DNA of 64,000 nucleotides from Thermoplasmata archaeon (GCA_021846395.1 JAJZXB010000004.1:62001-126000); one strand, 5' to 3'. Shown: positions 27,034 to 36,235, counted from the first letter of the stretch. The notes: generated from the sequence alone by a model not told the origin. Numbers and translations: made by a program.

Positions 27034-27648
27034 ATGTTTCATAAAAAATCACAAGAGTATCCGGAAAAAATTGAGAGGATAGATAATATAAAGGTCAACG
27101 TTTATGTAATTAAACTGGATAAAATTGTTCAGATTGATGCTGGAAGATCACAGGACGCAGATAAAATTATAAAATATTATAGAAATTCTGGATCGGCACC
27201 AGATTATATTCTGATTACAGCGGTGGACTATCTACACGTTGGTGGCCTTAAAAAATTATACGAGGAATTCAAACCAAAAATTTTTGTCAGTAAATATGAA
27301 ATGGATAAATTATCAAATGGTTCGGATTTTAAAGGGATAATGGAGGTGGAAGGTAAATCTATAAGTTATGAAGGACTTAAATATTTCAACACTTATGCGA
27401 GATTGAATATGAATGATTTTGAAATTATATATACTCCTGGATATACATCTGGAAATATATCAATATATTATAAACCGGATAATGTTTTATTCACCGGAGA
27501 AGCTGTCGTTATTAAAAGAAATGGAATCACCATAGATAAAATGTTCATCATAAACGAAAGCCAGGCAATTGAATCGATGAATAAAATAAAAAATATGAAG
27601 CCTGTATTAATTCTGCCATCTCATGGTAAACCTTTATTGTTAAAATAA
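27034..27648 (+). CDS. Metallo-beta-lactamase-fold protein with degenerate metal site
   Basis: 204 residues with the MBL order of strands. The THxHxDH metal motif is written LITAVDYLHVGG, so only the last His is kept; TPGHTPG is TPGYTSG (His to Tyr); the bridging Asp position is FTGEA; the final LPSHGKP His is present. Most zinc ligands are therefore lost and hydrolase activity is doubtful. It may bind a ligand or be a regulator. Start at 27034 is about 22 nt after TTTATAAAT. Confidence 0.75.
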   Translation: MFHKKSQEYPEKIERIDNIKVNVYVIKLDKIVQIDAGRSQDADKIIKYYRNSGSAPDYILITAVDYLHVGGLKKLYEEFKPKIFVSKYEMDKLSNGSDFKGIMEVEGKSISYEGLKYFNTYARLNMNDFEIIYTPGYTSGNISIYYKPDNVLFTGEAVVIKRNGITIDKMFIINESQAIESMNKIKNMKPVLILPSHGKPLLLK

Positions 27649-27684
27649 AGTACTTGGATAGCTAAACTGTGCACCTCTATAAAA

Positions 27685-27882
27685 CTATATTTTAATGTAA
27701 AACAAAAATTTTAAATCTGGGCATTTTAACTGATACCATTTGTGAATATCCACCATTATCATCCGTAGATCTATAGATTCAGGAATTATATCAAACTCTG
27801 GAAAATTATATAGATTGGATGAAAATAGTATCAAAATACATATAATTTTTTCGTCTAAATACTACAAATTACTGATTACCAT
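27685..27882 (-). pseudogene. Small gene relic with an in-frame amber codon
   Basis: From ATG 27882: MVISNL, TAG, then about 58 residues (YLDEKIICILILFSSNLYNF...) ending at TAG 27685-27687 in one frame. The regular composition, with DIIPESIDLRMIMVDIHKWY, suggests a real protein broken by one stop codon. No family recognised. Confidence 0.3.
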
Positions 27883-27936
27883 TGAATGTTTATGTTAGCT
27901 AAATAAATACAAAATAAATAGCCCTTGAAATTATTA

Positions 27937-27965
27937 ATAGACAATATTCTATAATTAATTATTAG
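27937..27965 (+). promoter_or_regulatory. 29-bp promoter element shared with 37780-37808, copy 1
   Basis: 26 of 29 positions match the second copy, with an exact 19-nt run AATATTCTATAATTAATTA. It ends 23 nt before ATG 27989, so it covers the TATA region and about 20 bp upstream. Both copies precede membrane-protein genes at nearly the same distance, suggesting a shared regulator or promoter class. Confidence 0.5.
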
Positions 27966-27988
27966 ATAATTTATAAGATATACAATAA

Positions 27989-28471
27989 ATGAATAAATTA
28001 GTACTGGTTATAGGTGTAATATTATTGATAATAAGTTTTTCCATATATGGAGTTGGATCAATGGAAAAATCAAATATTTCATACAATCTTAAACAGAATG
28101 GCAATGGTGAATACTCATCTCCAGTACTTAACGTAAAAAGCAATTATCTAATAACTGTTAAAAATCCCATGGCTTCCTCGGGGCTTGTAAGTTATAAAAA
28201 TGTGTCTAAAGTTACAAATTCGACAACGTTAAGTAAATATAGTATACCAACAACAACCAGTTTTGGAATAATTAAGGAATATAATAATTTATCAGGGAAA
28301 TATGTATTTATTGAATTTACAAATGGGCATGAATATACAACATTAACATCGGCATCATATTCCTATCTTGAATACCTTGGATATATGACATATGCGAGTG
28401 CAACAGGTATAATTATTGGCATACTTATAGTTATAGCTGGAATACTCCTGAAACCGGCAAAGAAAAAATAG
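27989..28471 (+). CDS. Membrane protein with extracellular domain, 160 residues
   Basis: N-terminal TM (LVLVIGVILLIISFSIYGVG), an extracellular region of about 85 residues with several N-x-S/T sites and a Thr/Ser-rich stretch (VTNSTTLSKYSIPTTTSF), then a second TM (about residues 130-155) and a short basic tail KPAKKK. No family recognised. It carries the shared promoter element described at 27937-27965. Confidence 0.7.
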   Translation: MNKLVLVIGVILLIISFSIYGVGSMEKSNISYNLKQNGNGEYSSPVLNVKSNYLITVKNPMASSGLVSYKNVSKVTNSTTLSKYSIPTTTSFGIIKEYNNLSGKYVFIEFTNGHEYTTLTSASYSYLEYLGYMTYASATGIIIGILIVIAGILLKPAKKK

Positions 28472-28675
28472 GGGAAGAAAATACTTTAAAATTTTAAAAA
28501 CTCTATCCATAGTGCTGGATATTATGGGTTGTATAACCATAATTATTAAATACAAATAAATATAAAATAATTCAAATTATTTTGGCAGAGTTAAAATAAA
28601 TTTGTTTAAATCCTTTATTAAAAATAATGCATATGCCGCATATACTCACATAATACAAAATAATAAATATAAAAT

Positions 28676-29539
28676 TTAAGTAAAAGACACTATAATTACA
28701 ATTAGCAATACCAACATGTACATATTTGAGAATCCAAAGGCAGAACGAAAAGCTTTTTTATCATAGTTTTTAATCATTGGTTTTGTCATATAATATAATA
28801 ATATAGCATCCATGATTATAGCAAATGGCACATATATCTTACCGAGATGTATTATTCCTGTGAATAAAGGTATCAACGAATAGGCAATTAATATAACGGT
28901 ATTAACTATGATCCAAAACTCAGTTTTTTGCACCCCAACTGTGGCAGGTAGCATTGGAACATTGCCATTTTTGTAATCATCGACATTATCAATTGATAAG
29001 TTCCAAAAGTGTGTTGGAGTCCACATAAATACAAGGAAAGCTATAAATAAAGATGTTGCTGAAACGGAATTAGTTAAAGCTGCCCAACCCGCAAGTGCAG
29101 GAAAACTACCAGCAATTCCACCAATAACTATGTTCCATGATGTTCTTCTTTTTAATATAATTGTGTATAATACAACGTAACTTAAGAATCCCCCAAGAAT
29201 GAATAACATTGTAAGAAGGTTTATCAGTATTGAAGACACTAGCAGGGATACAATTATCATCGTTGACGCAAATACAATCATTTTATTTCTGGAGTTTAAA
29301 TTAACTATTTTTGATCTTGATTTTGTTCTATTCATTTTAATATCTATGTCCATATCATAAATGTTATTGAATAAACTTGCAGACATTGAGGCAAGAGTTC
29401 CACTTACTACGACTAAGGCCAATATTAAAGGATATTTTGTACTTCCTGGAACCGCCATAAAGGCAGCTATTGCAACAATATCAATGAGAATTGTAATTTC
29501 CATCTTTGTAATCTTCATGAAATTTTTTATTGTAGACAT
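28676..29539 (-). CDS. ctaB: Protohaem IX farnesyltransferase (haem O synthase)
   Basis: 287 residues, UbiA superfamily with about nine TM segments. NNIYDMDIDIKMNRTKSR (the NxxYDxxxD prenyl diphosphate site) and WTPTHFWNLSIDNVDDYKNGNVPMLP are diagnostic for CtaB/CyoE. It converts haem B to haem O for the oxidase. It is the last gene of the terminal-oxidase operon. The frame opens at GTG 29548, but ATG 29539 follows a GGTGAT ribosome site. Confidence 0.93.
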   Translation of the reverse strand: MSTIKNFMKITKMEITILIDIVAIAAFMAVPGSTKYPLILALVVVSGTLASMSASLFNNIYDMDIDIKMNRTKSRSKIVNLNSRNKMIVFASTMIIVSLLVSSILINLLTMLFILGGFLSYVVLYTIILKRRTSWNIVIGGIAGSFPALAGWAALTNSVSATSLFIAFLVFMWTPTHFWNLSIDNVDDYKNGNVPMLPATVGVQKTEFWIIVNTVILIAYSLIPLFTGIIHLGKIYVPFAIIMDAILLYYMTKPMIKNYDKKAFRSAFGFSNMYMLVLLIVIIVSFT

Positions 29540-29587
29540 ATTAATCACCAGAAATTTTTAAGTTATTAATAAAAAATAAAAATATAT

Positions 29588-30415
29588 CTAGTCACCAGCT
29601 GACGGTGGGGTTGCAGTTATATTGCTGTTGTAAAGCGTTGGACCATAGTTGTATGTCACTCCATGGTAAACGAATGTTTCATTCAGCTCTCCCGGTTTTT
29701 GTTGGCTTTGCCATTTCGACCAGTTCTGGTATGGAATAACGAATGCATTTCCCCTCATATGCGCATGTCCAAGACCACATAGTTCAACACACTCAAACTG
29801 GTATATTCCTGGATTTGTTATATTTGTCCAGATATAGTTATAATGCCCAGGAAATGCATCAACCTTTGTGACGTTAACCATATAGAATGAATGCATCACA
29901 TCCACACTGGTCACATTAAACTGAATCGGCGTGTTGGCTGGCAATACAGCATAATGCCTTGTTGATGATCCATTTGGATATATGAATATCCATTGCCATT
30001 GATACCCAACTACATTTATATCAAGATAGTGATGGCTGTCTGTTGGAGCACCTGGTGCAGCTCCAGCAACTCTTATACCATATGCTGGTGGCAAATCATA
30101 CACCAGTAAGGATAACAATACCATGACCACGAAGAGAACAAAGACCTTAAATAAGGTCTTATTTCCCCTTTCTAACGGTTCAATTCTGCCAGGCTTCATA
30201 TCATTTTTTGCATCATATGGTCCATTCTCATTATATTCATCATGCCTTTTCCAACTCTTAAGGAACACATATATGTACCAGAAAGCAAATCCTGCACCTA
30301 TAACAATTCCAGGTATTATATATGCCAGGAATATAGATGTAATTTCTGCTCCGGTTATGGATCCCTTCGGTATCAAGTGATACGTTTGCGGTAATATATT
30401 TAATATATCAAACAT
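29588..30415 (-). CDS. Haem-copper oxidase subunit II (CuA domain)
   Basis: 275 residues. Two N-terminal TM helices (about 23-45 and 95-115), then a cupredoxin domain with GYQWQWIF, VMHSFYM and CVELCGLGHAHM, giving the complete binuclear CuA ligand set. The gene follows sulfocyanin with a GAGGTGAG ribosome site 6 nt before the ATG. Sulfocyanin or another blue copper protein would be the electron donor. Confidence 0.93.
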   Translation of the reverse strand: MFDILNILPQTYHLIPKGSITGAEITSIFLAYIIPGIVIGAGFAFWYIYVFLKSWKRHDEYNENGPYDAKNDMKPGRIEPLERGNKTLFKVFVLFVVMVLLSLLVYDLPPAYGIRVAGAAPGAPTDSHHYLDINVVGYQWQWIFIYPNGSSTRHYAVLPANTPIQFNVTSVDVMHSFYMVNVTKVDAFPGHYNYIWTNITNPGIYQFECVELCGLGHAHMRGNAFVIPYQNWSKWQSQQKPGELNETFVYHGVTYNYGPTLYNSNITATPPSAGD

Positions 30416-30426
30416 TTTTTCTCACC

Positions 30427-31041
30427 TCATTTTATCGTATAATATGGTACTGTTACACTTGAGCTCACAACAACATATACATACATACCAGCCTCAGCAT
30501 GTGTTGTTAACCCGCATACTATCCAGTAGTTTCCAGACAATGTGTCATTCCACCATATTGATCTGTAATGCGCATGATTACCGTACCATATTGGAAGTAT
30601 TGTTCCTGTACTGTTTAAAATCTTCTTTACATGAACACTTGTATGTGCCCATATTGGCCCTTTTGCCCACTGCGATGAGTGGGGTAACTCAATTTTTAAG
30701 GTATGGGGTTTAACCTCATAATTAGTCATATTAACGTGTATGTCTGCATTAGCTGGTAGATATATTGTCATTGCACCATATGATGTTCCATTGAAGTTAA
30801 ATGGATATGCATTAGAGTATCCATTTCCTTGACCCCATGCTGCCAGTGAAAGATTTACAATTTCGGTCTTCTTTCCATTAATTGTCCCATTATAATATGG
30901 TAAATTTTTATGGTGAACTGCCCCCTGTACAGACATTGGTATATCTGTTGGTTGATAAAGAGATTCAGTAAGACCAACAGTTGTGATGAGGACGATAATA
31001 ATTACAAGAACAACAATTGCCACTTTTTTTATTGGTTTCAT
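30427..31041 (-). CDS. Sulfocyanin-type blue copper protein
   Basis: 204 residues with one N-terminal TM anchor (about 6-25). The type 1 copper ligands are H in VKPHTLKIEL and C, H and M in CGLTTHAEAGM (CxxxxHxxxxM). This spacing and the position in an oxidase operon match sulfocyanin (SoxE) of Sulfolobus and Ferroplasma more than rusticyanin. Its ATG forms an ATGA overlap with the upstream small-subunit stop, and GGGAGGTG lies just before it. It would carry electrons to CoxII outside the membrane. Confidence 0.88.
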   Translation of the reverse strand: MKPIKKVAIVVLVIIIVLITTVGLTESLYQPTDIPMSVQGAVHHKNLPYYNGTINGKKTEIVNLSLAAWGQGNGYSNAYPFNFNGTSYGAMTIYLPANADIHVNMTNYEVKPHTLKIELPHSSQWAKGPIWAHTSVHVKKILNSTGTILPIWYGNHAHYRSIWWNDTLSGNYWIVCGLTTHAEAGMYVYVVVSSSVTVPYYTIK

Positions 31042-31280
31042 GAAAACCACCTCCCAATAAATACGTTAATAAATAGCCATAAAGAAAACCACATTGCTAT
31101 AATAATTATAGCAAGAGCATAGGGGTTCTTCCATATGCTCGTCTCCTTGAAATCAAAGTCCTCTTCTGTAAGATTGAGCTTCTCATTATCTATTTCTTTC
31201 TTTTGTGCATATTTTTTTTCATTTGTATTTTCCGCATGCACTTTTCCGTTTATTTCATTATTCATATTATTTTCGGTCAT
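31038..31280 (-). CDS. Small single-TM terminal-oxidase subunit
   Basis: 80 residues. A charged, Asn/Glu/Lys-rich N-terminal half (about 1-52) precedes one TM (YALAIIIIAMWFSLWLFINVF). It lies between CoxI/III and sulfocyanin, starts after a GAGGTG site and is coupled to sulfocyanin by an ATGA overlap. Small subunit IV-like proteins occupy this place in archaeal oxidase operons; no sequence family can be named. Confidence 0.7.
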   Translation of the reverse strand: MTENNMNNEINGKVHAENTNEKKYAQKKEIDNEKLNLTEEDFDFKETSIWKNPYALAIIIIAMWFSLWLFINVFIGRWFS

Positions 31281-31289
31281 TTTAACACC

Positions 31290-33785
31290 TCACACAACAA
31301 ATGCTATAGTAGTAAATACACTTGTAAGAAATACAAATGCTATAAACCACATTAGTATGTCTGCAGTTGTTGCAAGCCTACCCCATAAAAATGTCTTTGT
31401 CTTTTTTATCTGAACCACATATTTTATCATCACTATTGTTACACCTAGTGCAAATCCGATATTCATCAATGAAATTAACCAAAACATTGAAACAACGGGA
31501 TTATTTCCTGTTGCAACCAGGTTTATGGAGCTGTAGGAATTAACTTCAAACAGTGATATTATAGAGCTTATGAGATATACAAAGGCAAATACAACAGATA
31601 CGATCATATTTACAGAGGTTTCTGAAGCTTTTTTCTTTATTGCATGGGATGTTGAGAACCATGCAAATAGTCCCGCTGTGCCGGAGGCAGCTATCGATAT
31701 AATGATAAATACCATAGCAATTGCCGGTAGCGAAAATGCCGTTGGATCACTTCCCGTGATATATGGTGATACTGCTTGTAGCTTTAACCATTCAACCATG
31801 CCATAGAATGTAGCCATCCATATCATGTCCCCTGCAAGGAAGATTAACATGCCAAGACGCATATTGTTGAAACCTTTCATAACAGGTTCTTTTTTATACA
31901 TTATGGGCACGCTTGGCGATTTCAGTTTAAAATCGTCATACATCCATCCTATTCCACCCCATGCAAATAGGGCGAATCCTATTATGACTATTGCCAATCC
32001 CAGGTAAAACGTGCCAAAGGTGTATGGGGCAATTCCCATTACAGTTACTACCGTTCCTACAAATACAAGGAATAAACCGAGTGTAATTAAAAGTGGCCTT
32101 GTTGATAGCTCAACCTTTGGCGGTTTAATTGCTTTATTTGTATCAAGAAGTAGATCTCTTTTGTCTTTTCCTCCCACGTAAGGTTCATAATCAAAGTTAT
32201 AATATTTTGGTGGATTTGATGTATACCAGACAAAACCTGCACTTGCCTTGTATGGATTATCTGATTTGACCTTTTCACCATATTTAAGTGCCCATGCAAA
32301 ATTTGCGAACATTATAAGAAATGATAAACCAAATATGAAAGCCCCTATTGTTGAAATTTGGTTGAAAATTGTGTAACCGAATCCAGATTGATAGGTATAA
32401 ACCCTTCTTGGAAGATCATAAAGAAAGAACATTGGAAAATAAAGAATGTTTAAACCGGGATATGCTATTGCCCAGTGGATTCTTCCAAGTTTTTCGCTGT
32501 ACATTTTTCCTGTGAATTTCGGAAAATAGTAATATAAATTACCCATCAATGCCATTGTAGCCACTCCAACCATAAAGTAATGGAAATGTGCTACAATATA
32601 ATAATCCCCATGAACTAATGTATCTATAGCTAAAGATGAATTCGTTACACCCGTTACCCCTCCAATCATAAACGATGTTGAAGCGGCCAGAGCAAATAAA
32701 ATTGGTGTCTGAAATTTATGTTTTGCACCCAAAAGAGTTGCAATTATGCCAACAATCATCATTCCGGTTGGTATTGAAATAGTTTCCGTGAATATACTAT
32801 TTGCCATTAACCACGCAAACACGATACCCGTCATGAATGTGTGGTGCAGAAAAACCATGGCACTATCAATAGATATGGCACCCATAGCCGCAATCATCCA
32901 TTTTTTCAGATATGGTGCTTTATGACCAAGATTTGCAAGATAATCAAACATTGCACCTGTGCCTGGAAGTAGTAATAAATAAACTTCAGGATGCCCAAAA
33001 TACCAGAAAAGATTTTCCCACATAAGTGCTCCACCGTATGTTGATGTATATATTGAAAGATGAAGTACATTTGCAGCAACAAGCACAAAGAATAGTGCAG
33101 TGAATTCTGGGAAAATAAACCATGAAATTGCCGCAACCCAGAATACTGCCCAAATAAACAGGGGCATATCCATCATTCTATATCCTCTTGCCCTGGCTTT
33201 AAATATCGTCGCTATAATTTCCGTAGATGCTATTATGGTTCCCAAACCTCTTAATACAACACCGGCTGCTGCAGAATCTGCTCCAAGATATGGTGTAAAT
33301 TTAAACGATGCCAAGGGCTGATAAACCGTCCAGCCTGTATCAAGATTGCCTCCTGGAAGGAAGAAACCTATCCAAAGGAGAACTCCACTAAAAAAGAATA
33401 ACCAATATCCTAAAGCATTCATCCTTGGATATATCATATCCCTCGATCCTATTGCCAATGGAATCAAATAAATGGCGAATCCTGTCCCCAATGGTCCAAG
33501 AAACCATACAAGCATTGTCAAACCGTGTATTGTAACAAGCTGGTTATACTGCAAAGCGTTAAGAAAACGCCCTGAAAATAAACTGAAGTTTACAAGATCA
33601 TATCTTGGTATTGTAAGCTGCACCCTCATTAAAAGGGCCAAAACCCCTCCACCAATAAAATATGCCAACGCCGTTAATATATACAACATACCAATTTGTT
33701 TGTGGTTTGTTGTAAAAATCCAGCCTTTCACAGAGTTATAGACTTTATTATTTATCTCATATTCTGTTTCTCTTGAACTTTCCAT
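31290..33785 (-). CDS. Haem-copper oxidase, fused subunits I and III
   Basis: 831 residues. Residues about 20-520 are CoxI: FTTNHKQIGMLY, the CuB/Tyr crosslink motif GHPEVYLLLLPG, the HHTFM CuB His pair and the haem ligand region HFHYFMVG. Residues about 620-831 form a five-TM CoxIII-like domain. The linker (about 525-620) carries NPPKYYNFDYEPYVGGKD. Fusion of I and III occurs in Sulfolobus SoxM and Ferroplasma oxidases. It reduces oxygen to water and pumps protons. First gene of the operon. Confidence 0.95.
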   Translation of the reverse strand: MESSRETEYEINNKVYNSVKGWIFTTNHKQIGMLYILTALAYFIGGGVLALLMRVQLTIPRYDLVNFSLFSGRFLNALQYNQLVTIHGLTMLVWFLGPLGTGFAIYLIPLAIGSRDMIYPRMNALGYWLFFFSGVLLWIGFFLPGGNLDTGWTVYQPLASFKFTPYLGADSAAAGVVLRGLGTIIASTEIIATIFKARARGYRMMDMPLFIWAVFWVAAISWFIFPEFTALFFVLVAANVLHLSIYTSTYGGALMWENLFWYFGHPEVYLLLLPGTGAMFDYLANLGHKAPYLKKWMIAAMGAISIDSAMVFLHHTFMTGIVFAWLMANSIFTETISIPTGMMIVGIIATLLGAKHKFQTPILFALAASTSFMIGGVTGVTNSSLAIDTLVHGDYYIVAHFHYFMVGVATMALMGNLYYYFPKFTGKMYSEKLGRIHWAIAYPGLNILYFPMFFLYDLPRRVYTYQSGFGYTIFNQISTIGAFIFGLSFLIMFANFAWALKYGEKVKSDNPYKASAGFVWYTSNPPKYYNFDYEPYVGGKDKRDLLLDTNKAIKPPKVELSTRPLLITLGLFLVFVGTVVTVMGIAPYTFGTFYLGLAIVIIGFALFAWGGIGWMYDDFKLKSPSVPIMYKKEPVMKGFNNMRLGMLIFLAGDMIWMATFYGMVEWLKLQAVSPYITGSDPTAFSLPAIAMVFIIISIAASGTAGLFAWFSTSHAIKKKASETSVNMIVSVVFAFVYLISSIISLFEVNSYSSINLVATGNNPVVSMFWLISLMNIGFALGVTIVMIKYVVQIKKTKTFLWGRLATTADILMWFIAFVFLTSVFTTIAFVV

Positions 33786-34014
33786 AAAAGAATAGTTTTA
33801 ATTTTTTAATAAAATTATTTATAGAATATATTCATGGTATACCTTCCATTTTAATATTATCCTTGATTTTTATTGGAATATAATAACTGTTTTAATCAAT
33901 TTTTGATTGAATGTATTAATATAATGATTCGTTTTAATTGCATAATTAAATTATATTTTTCTGTATAAAGAAAATAAAGAAAAATATTAAATATAAATTC
34001 AAAATTTCAAAACA

Positions 34015-34806
34015 ATGGCTGAGGAATCAGATAAACCAAAGATTAGTTGGAAACTTCTTGCTTTTTTTATTGCGTTTTTCGTTATAGTAGTAGCAGCGGC
34101 CATTGAATATGACATCCATTTTAATCCTTCTGAAGAAAATATAGAAATGGAAAAATATTGTAGAGTATCTTCATCCAATCTTGCGAATAATGGAAATTAT
34201 ATTTATTTTATAACGTGGAACGGAAGCCCATTCGGTAATTCCAATTCATGGGCATTTTATTATATGCTTGAACAGTACAACTCAAGTGCAATCAAGGGCA
34301 ATTATACATATTCAACTTCAATGCAAAATTATCAATATAATAGTACTCCTGGAATAATTTTTAACAATAGCGAGTACAATTTCACAGTAAATAATCACTT
34401 AATTCATTTTATACCAGTATATCTTTACGGAGAAAATATAACGAATAACACAAATGAAATTAAAAGTGGATTGTCTAAACTTAAGAATAATCCCAATATA
34501 TCGAGTGAGGTATACAATAACATTAAAATATATACGACCGAAGCATTAATATCTGGTACCAATTATTCCAGTGCTAACTTTTCTAATATTCCACATATAA
34601 ATACAGTATCATTAATAACTGGGCAAAACGGTGCTTATATTTTTAATGGATATATAATAAATCCTTCCACATTTTATAATAAGCCAACTTATTTATCGCC
34701 TGATAGCGTTATGAAAAAACTTACAGTTACACCCCCTAATGCAATTGAAAAGTCAATTAAAAGTAACGAAGGCCTATTCATATACCATCTTAAAAAAGTT
34801 TACTGA
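34015..34806 (+). CDS. DUF929-like membrane-anchored protein, Cys-less
   Basis: 263 residues. One N-terminal TM (WKLLAFFIAFFVIVVAAA) and an extracytoplasmic domain. FITWNGSPFGNSNSWAFYYML resembles the GCPYCxxxSW motif of DUF929, a thioredoxin-like family of Thermoplasmatales and Sulfolobales, but the Cys are replaced by Ser and Gly. The rest has many N-x-S/T sites. It is divergent from the oxidase operon; an assembly or copper-related role is possible but not shown. Confidence 0.55.
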   Translation: MAEESDKPKISWKLLAFFIAFFVIVVAAAIEYDIHFNPSEENIEMEKYCRVSSSNLANNGNYIYFITWNGSPFGNSNSWAFYYMLEQYNSSAIKGNYTYSTSMQNYQYNSTPGIIFNNSEYNFTVNNHLIHFIPVYLYGENITNNTNEIKSGLSKLKNNPNISSEVYNNIKIYTTEALISGTNYSSANFSNIPHINTVSLITGQNGAYIFNGYIINPSTFYNKPTYLSPDSVMKKLTVTPPNAIEKSIKSNEGLFIYHLKKVY

Positions 34807-34889
34807 TGATTTATGTGTATATGCTCTAATATTGCAAAAGCATATTCTTAATTTTTAAATGAATGTGTAATAATTTAGCTAATGTATAA

Positions 34890-35114
34890 TCAGTTACTCC
34901 TGTTTTTATTTTTACGACTATAATATATGAGATAAGATACAAAAGCAAGCCCTACTGCCAATAAAAAATAGTCCACATCATATCCTAAACTGTAAAAACC
35001 CCCTACTATAGAACTACTTGCGGCGATTCCATATAAACTCTTTCTCATGTAAGGATTAATTTCCATGTTATTTTGGCCAGTTAAATATTTTTTTATTTTC
35101 TCCTTAACATACAT
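34890..35114 (-). CDS. Small two-TM protein, 74 residues
   Basis: Starts MYVKEKIKKYLTGQNN, then two hydrophobic segments (about 28-45 and 50-66) and a basic end RKNKNRSN. A TATATAA box is about 25 nt before ATG 35114. No family recognised. It sits in the respiratory region between the DUF929-like gene and the 499-residue membrane protein. Confidence 0.6.
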   Translation of the reverse strand: MYVKEKIKKYLTGQNNMEINPYMRKSLYGIAASSSIVGGFYSLGYDVDYFLLAVGLAFVSYLIYYSRKNKNRSN

Positions 35115-35248
35115 TTATGTTTATCCAATAATTATATATAAATTTTTTCATATATTCAAAAAAAATAAATTTTATAAACTTTAAAACAAAATACTAACAA
35201 TATATAGATGAAAAAGCGAAAAATAGAAGTTTTAGCGAATGTATGATC

Positions 35249-35419
35249 TTATCGTCTCATTAAAAACATTTTCACTATTATCACCGCACCTATAGCAATT
35301 AAAGATACGCATGCCACTATAATGGGTATAAACATTGGACCATTAGGATTATAGGCTGCTGGTTGCAAGGGTTTTGATGTCATTTCAGTCAAATAATTTA
35401 TCAATATATTAAATACCAT
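35249..35419 (-). CDS. Single-TM microprotein, 56 residues
   Basis: ATG 35419 to TAA 35249. It reads MVFNILINYLTEMTSKPLQP, then YNPNGPMFIPI and one TM ending IVKMFLMRR. A TTTATAAAC box lies about 22 nt before the start; ATG 35383 is an alternative. The PxxPNGPM-TM-RR layout resembles small accessory subunits of haem-copper oxidases, and it lies close to that operon, but the identity is unproven. Confidence 0.5.
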   Translation of the reverse strand: MVFNILINYLTEMTSKPLQPAAYNPNGPMFIPIIVACVSLIAIGAVIIVKMFLMRR

Positions 35420-35538
35420 ACAATCCTATCATATAAGTTTATAAATAAGTTATTAATGAATATATTCTATTAAAATAGATAAGTTGCCTCATTTAATAAG
35501 GCGGAAAATATATAATAAACAAATTCATTTTGTTATAC

Positions 35539-35710
35539 CTAACTGATTTTTTTATGAATATATTCAAGCTCAGTATCATTAACCCCTTTATACTCCCACG
35601 GCCTGGCCAGCACCAGCCCGTGTATATGCCTTTGATTCGTCATACCTGTTTATCCATGCCTTTGCAGACTTTACATTGACATGCCATACATGCCCTTCCC
35701 TTGCACCCAT
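35539..35710 (-). pseudogene. Frameshifted small gene
   Basis: From ATG 35710 the frame reads MGAREGHVWHVNVKSAKAWI and continues RYDESKAYTRA; one frameshift in the GGGCTGG run then gives LVLARPWEYKGVNDTELEYI and HKKIS before a stop at 35539-35541. The two halves join sensibly, so a single protein of about 57 residues was probably broken. No family recognised. Confidence 0.4.
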
Positions 35711-35740
35711 GAATATTCAAACAATAAACATTGAATAAAA

Positions 35741-35893
35741 TTAAAAGTTGCAGCCGTAAGTGGCCATGAAAACCAACCAAACAGCATAAAATGTGGCCAT
35801 GGATTTTCTCAGCCACAGTTTATCTACAATAGTTCCCCTCGGAAAGTTAAAAAGTGCATATGCCTGAGACCATGCAAATAATATAATTGTATA
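35741..35893 (-). pseudogene. MFS transporter fragment
   Basis: A 50-residue open stretch reads ILFAWSQAYALFNFPRG and TIVDKLWLRKSM, then a TM-like AVWLVFMATYG, ending at TAA 35741-35743. This is the TM2-loop-TM3 part of an MFS protein. It is fused to the transposase relic upstream, so it is an insertion-truncated remnant. Confidence 0.5.
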
Positions 35894-36096
35894 ATTTCCC
35901 TGATCTTCGCAAGGAACACTATAAAACTATTTGGAACAGTATATGGTCTCCCTTTCTTTCACCTGTTGATTTCCTGATGAAGTTCATTCCAGTTATTGAA
36001 AAACTATAGATAAAGAGGATCAAAACCAAGGTCAATAAGTGACCCTACTATACTTATCCAATTTTCTCTTGGAGCCAATAAAATGCCTTTTGGTAC
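35894..36096 (-). pseudogene. Transposase relic (IS5/IS4-like N-terminal part)
   Basis: One frame with two stop codons reads VPKGILLAPRENWISIVGSL, DLGFDPLYL, stop, FFNNWNELHQEINR, stop, KKGRPYTVPNSFIVFLAKIR. The last block, a Gly-Arg-Pro-Tyr followed by a Pro and a hydrophobic helix, is typical of the N-terminal part of IS5-type transposases. The C-terminal DDE region is absent. Confidence 0.55.
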
Positions 36097-36235
36097 TTCT
36101 ATTCATTGATATATAGGCTGGAATAGCACACATATTATCATCAGCCATTCAACCAAATATAATTATTTCAACGTTCTGAATTAGGAAATATACTTAACAA
36201 CCAGAAATTCATTATATAAAATCAAAAGGATTTTT

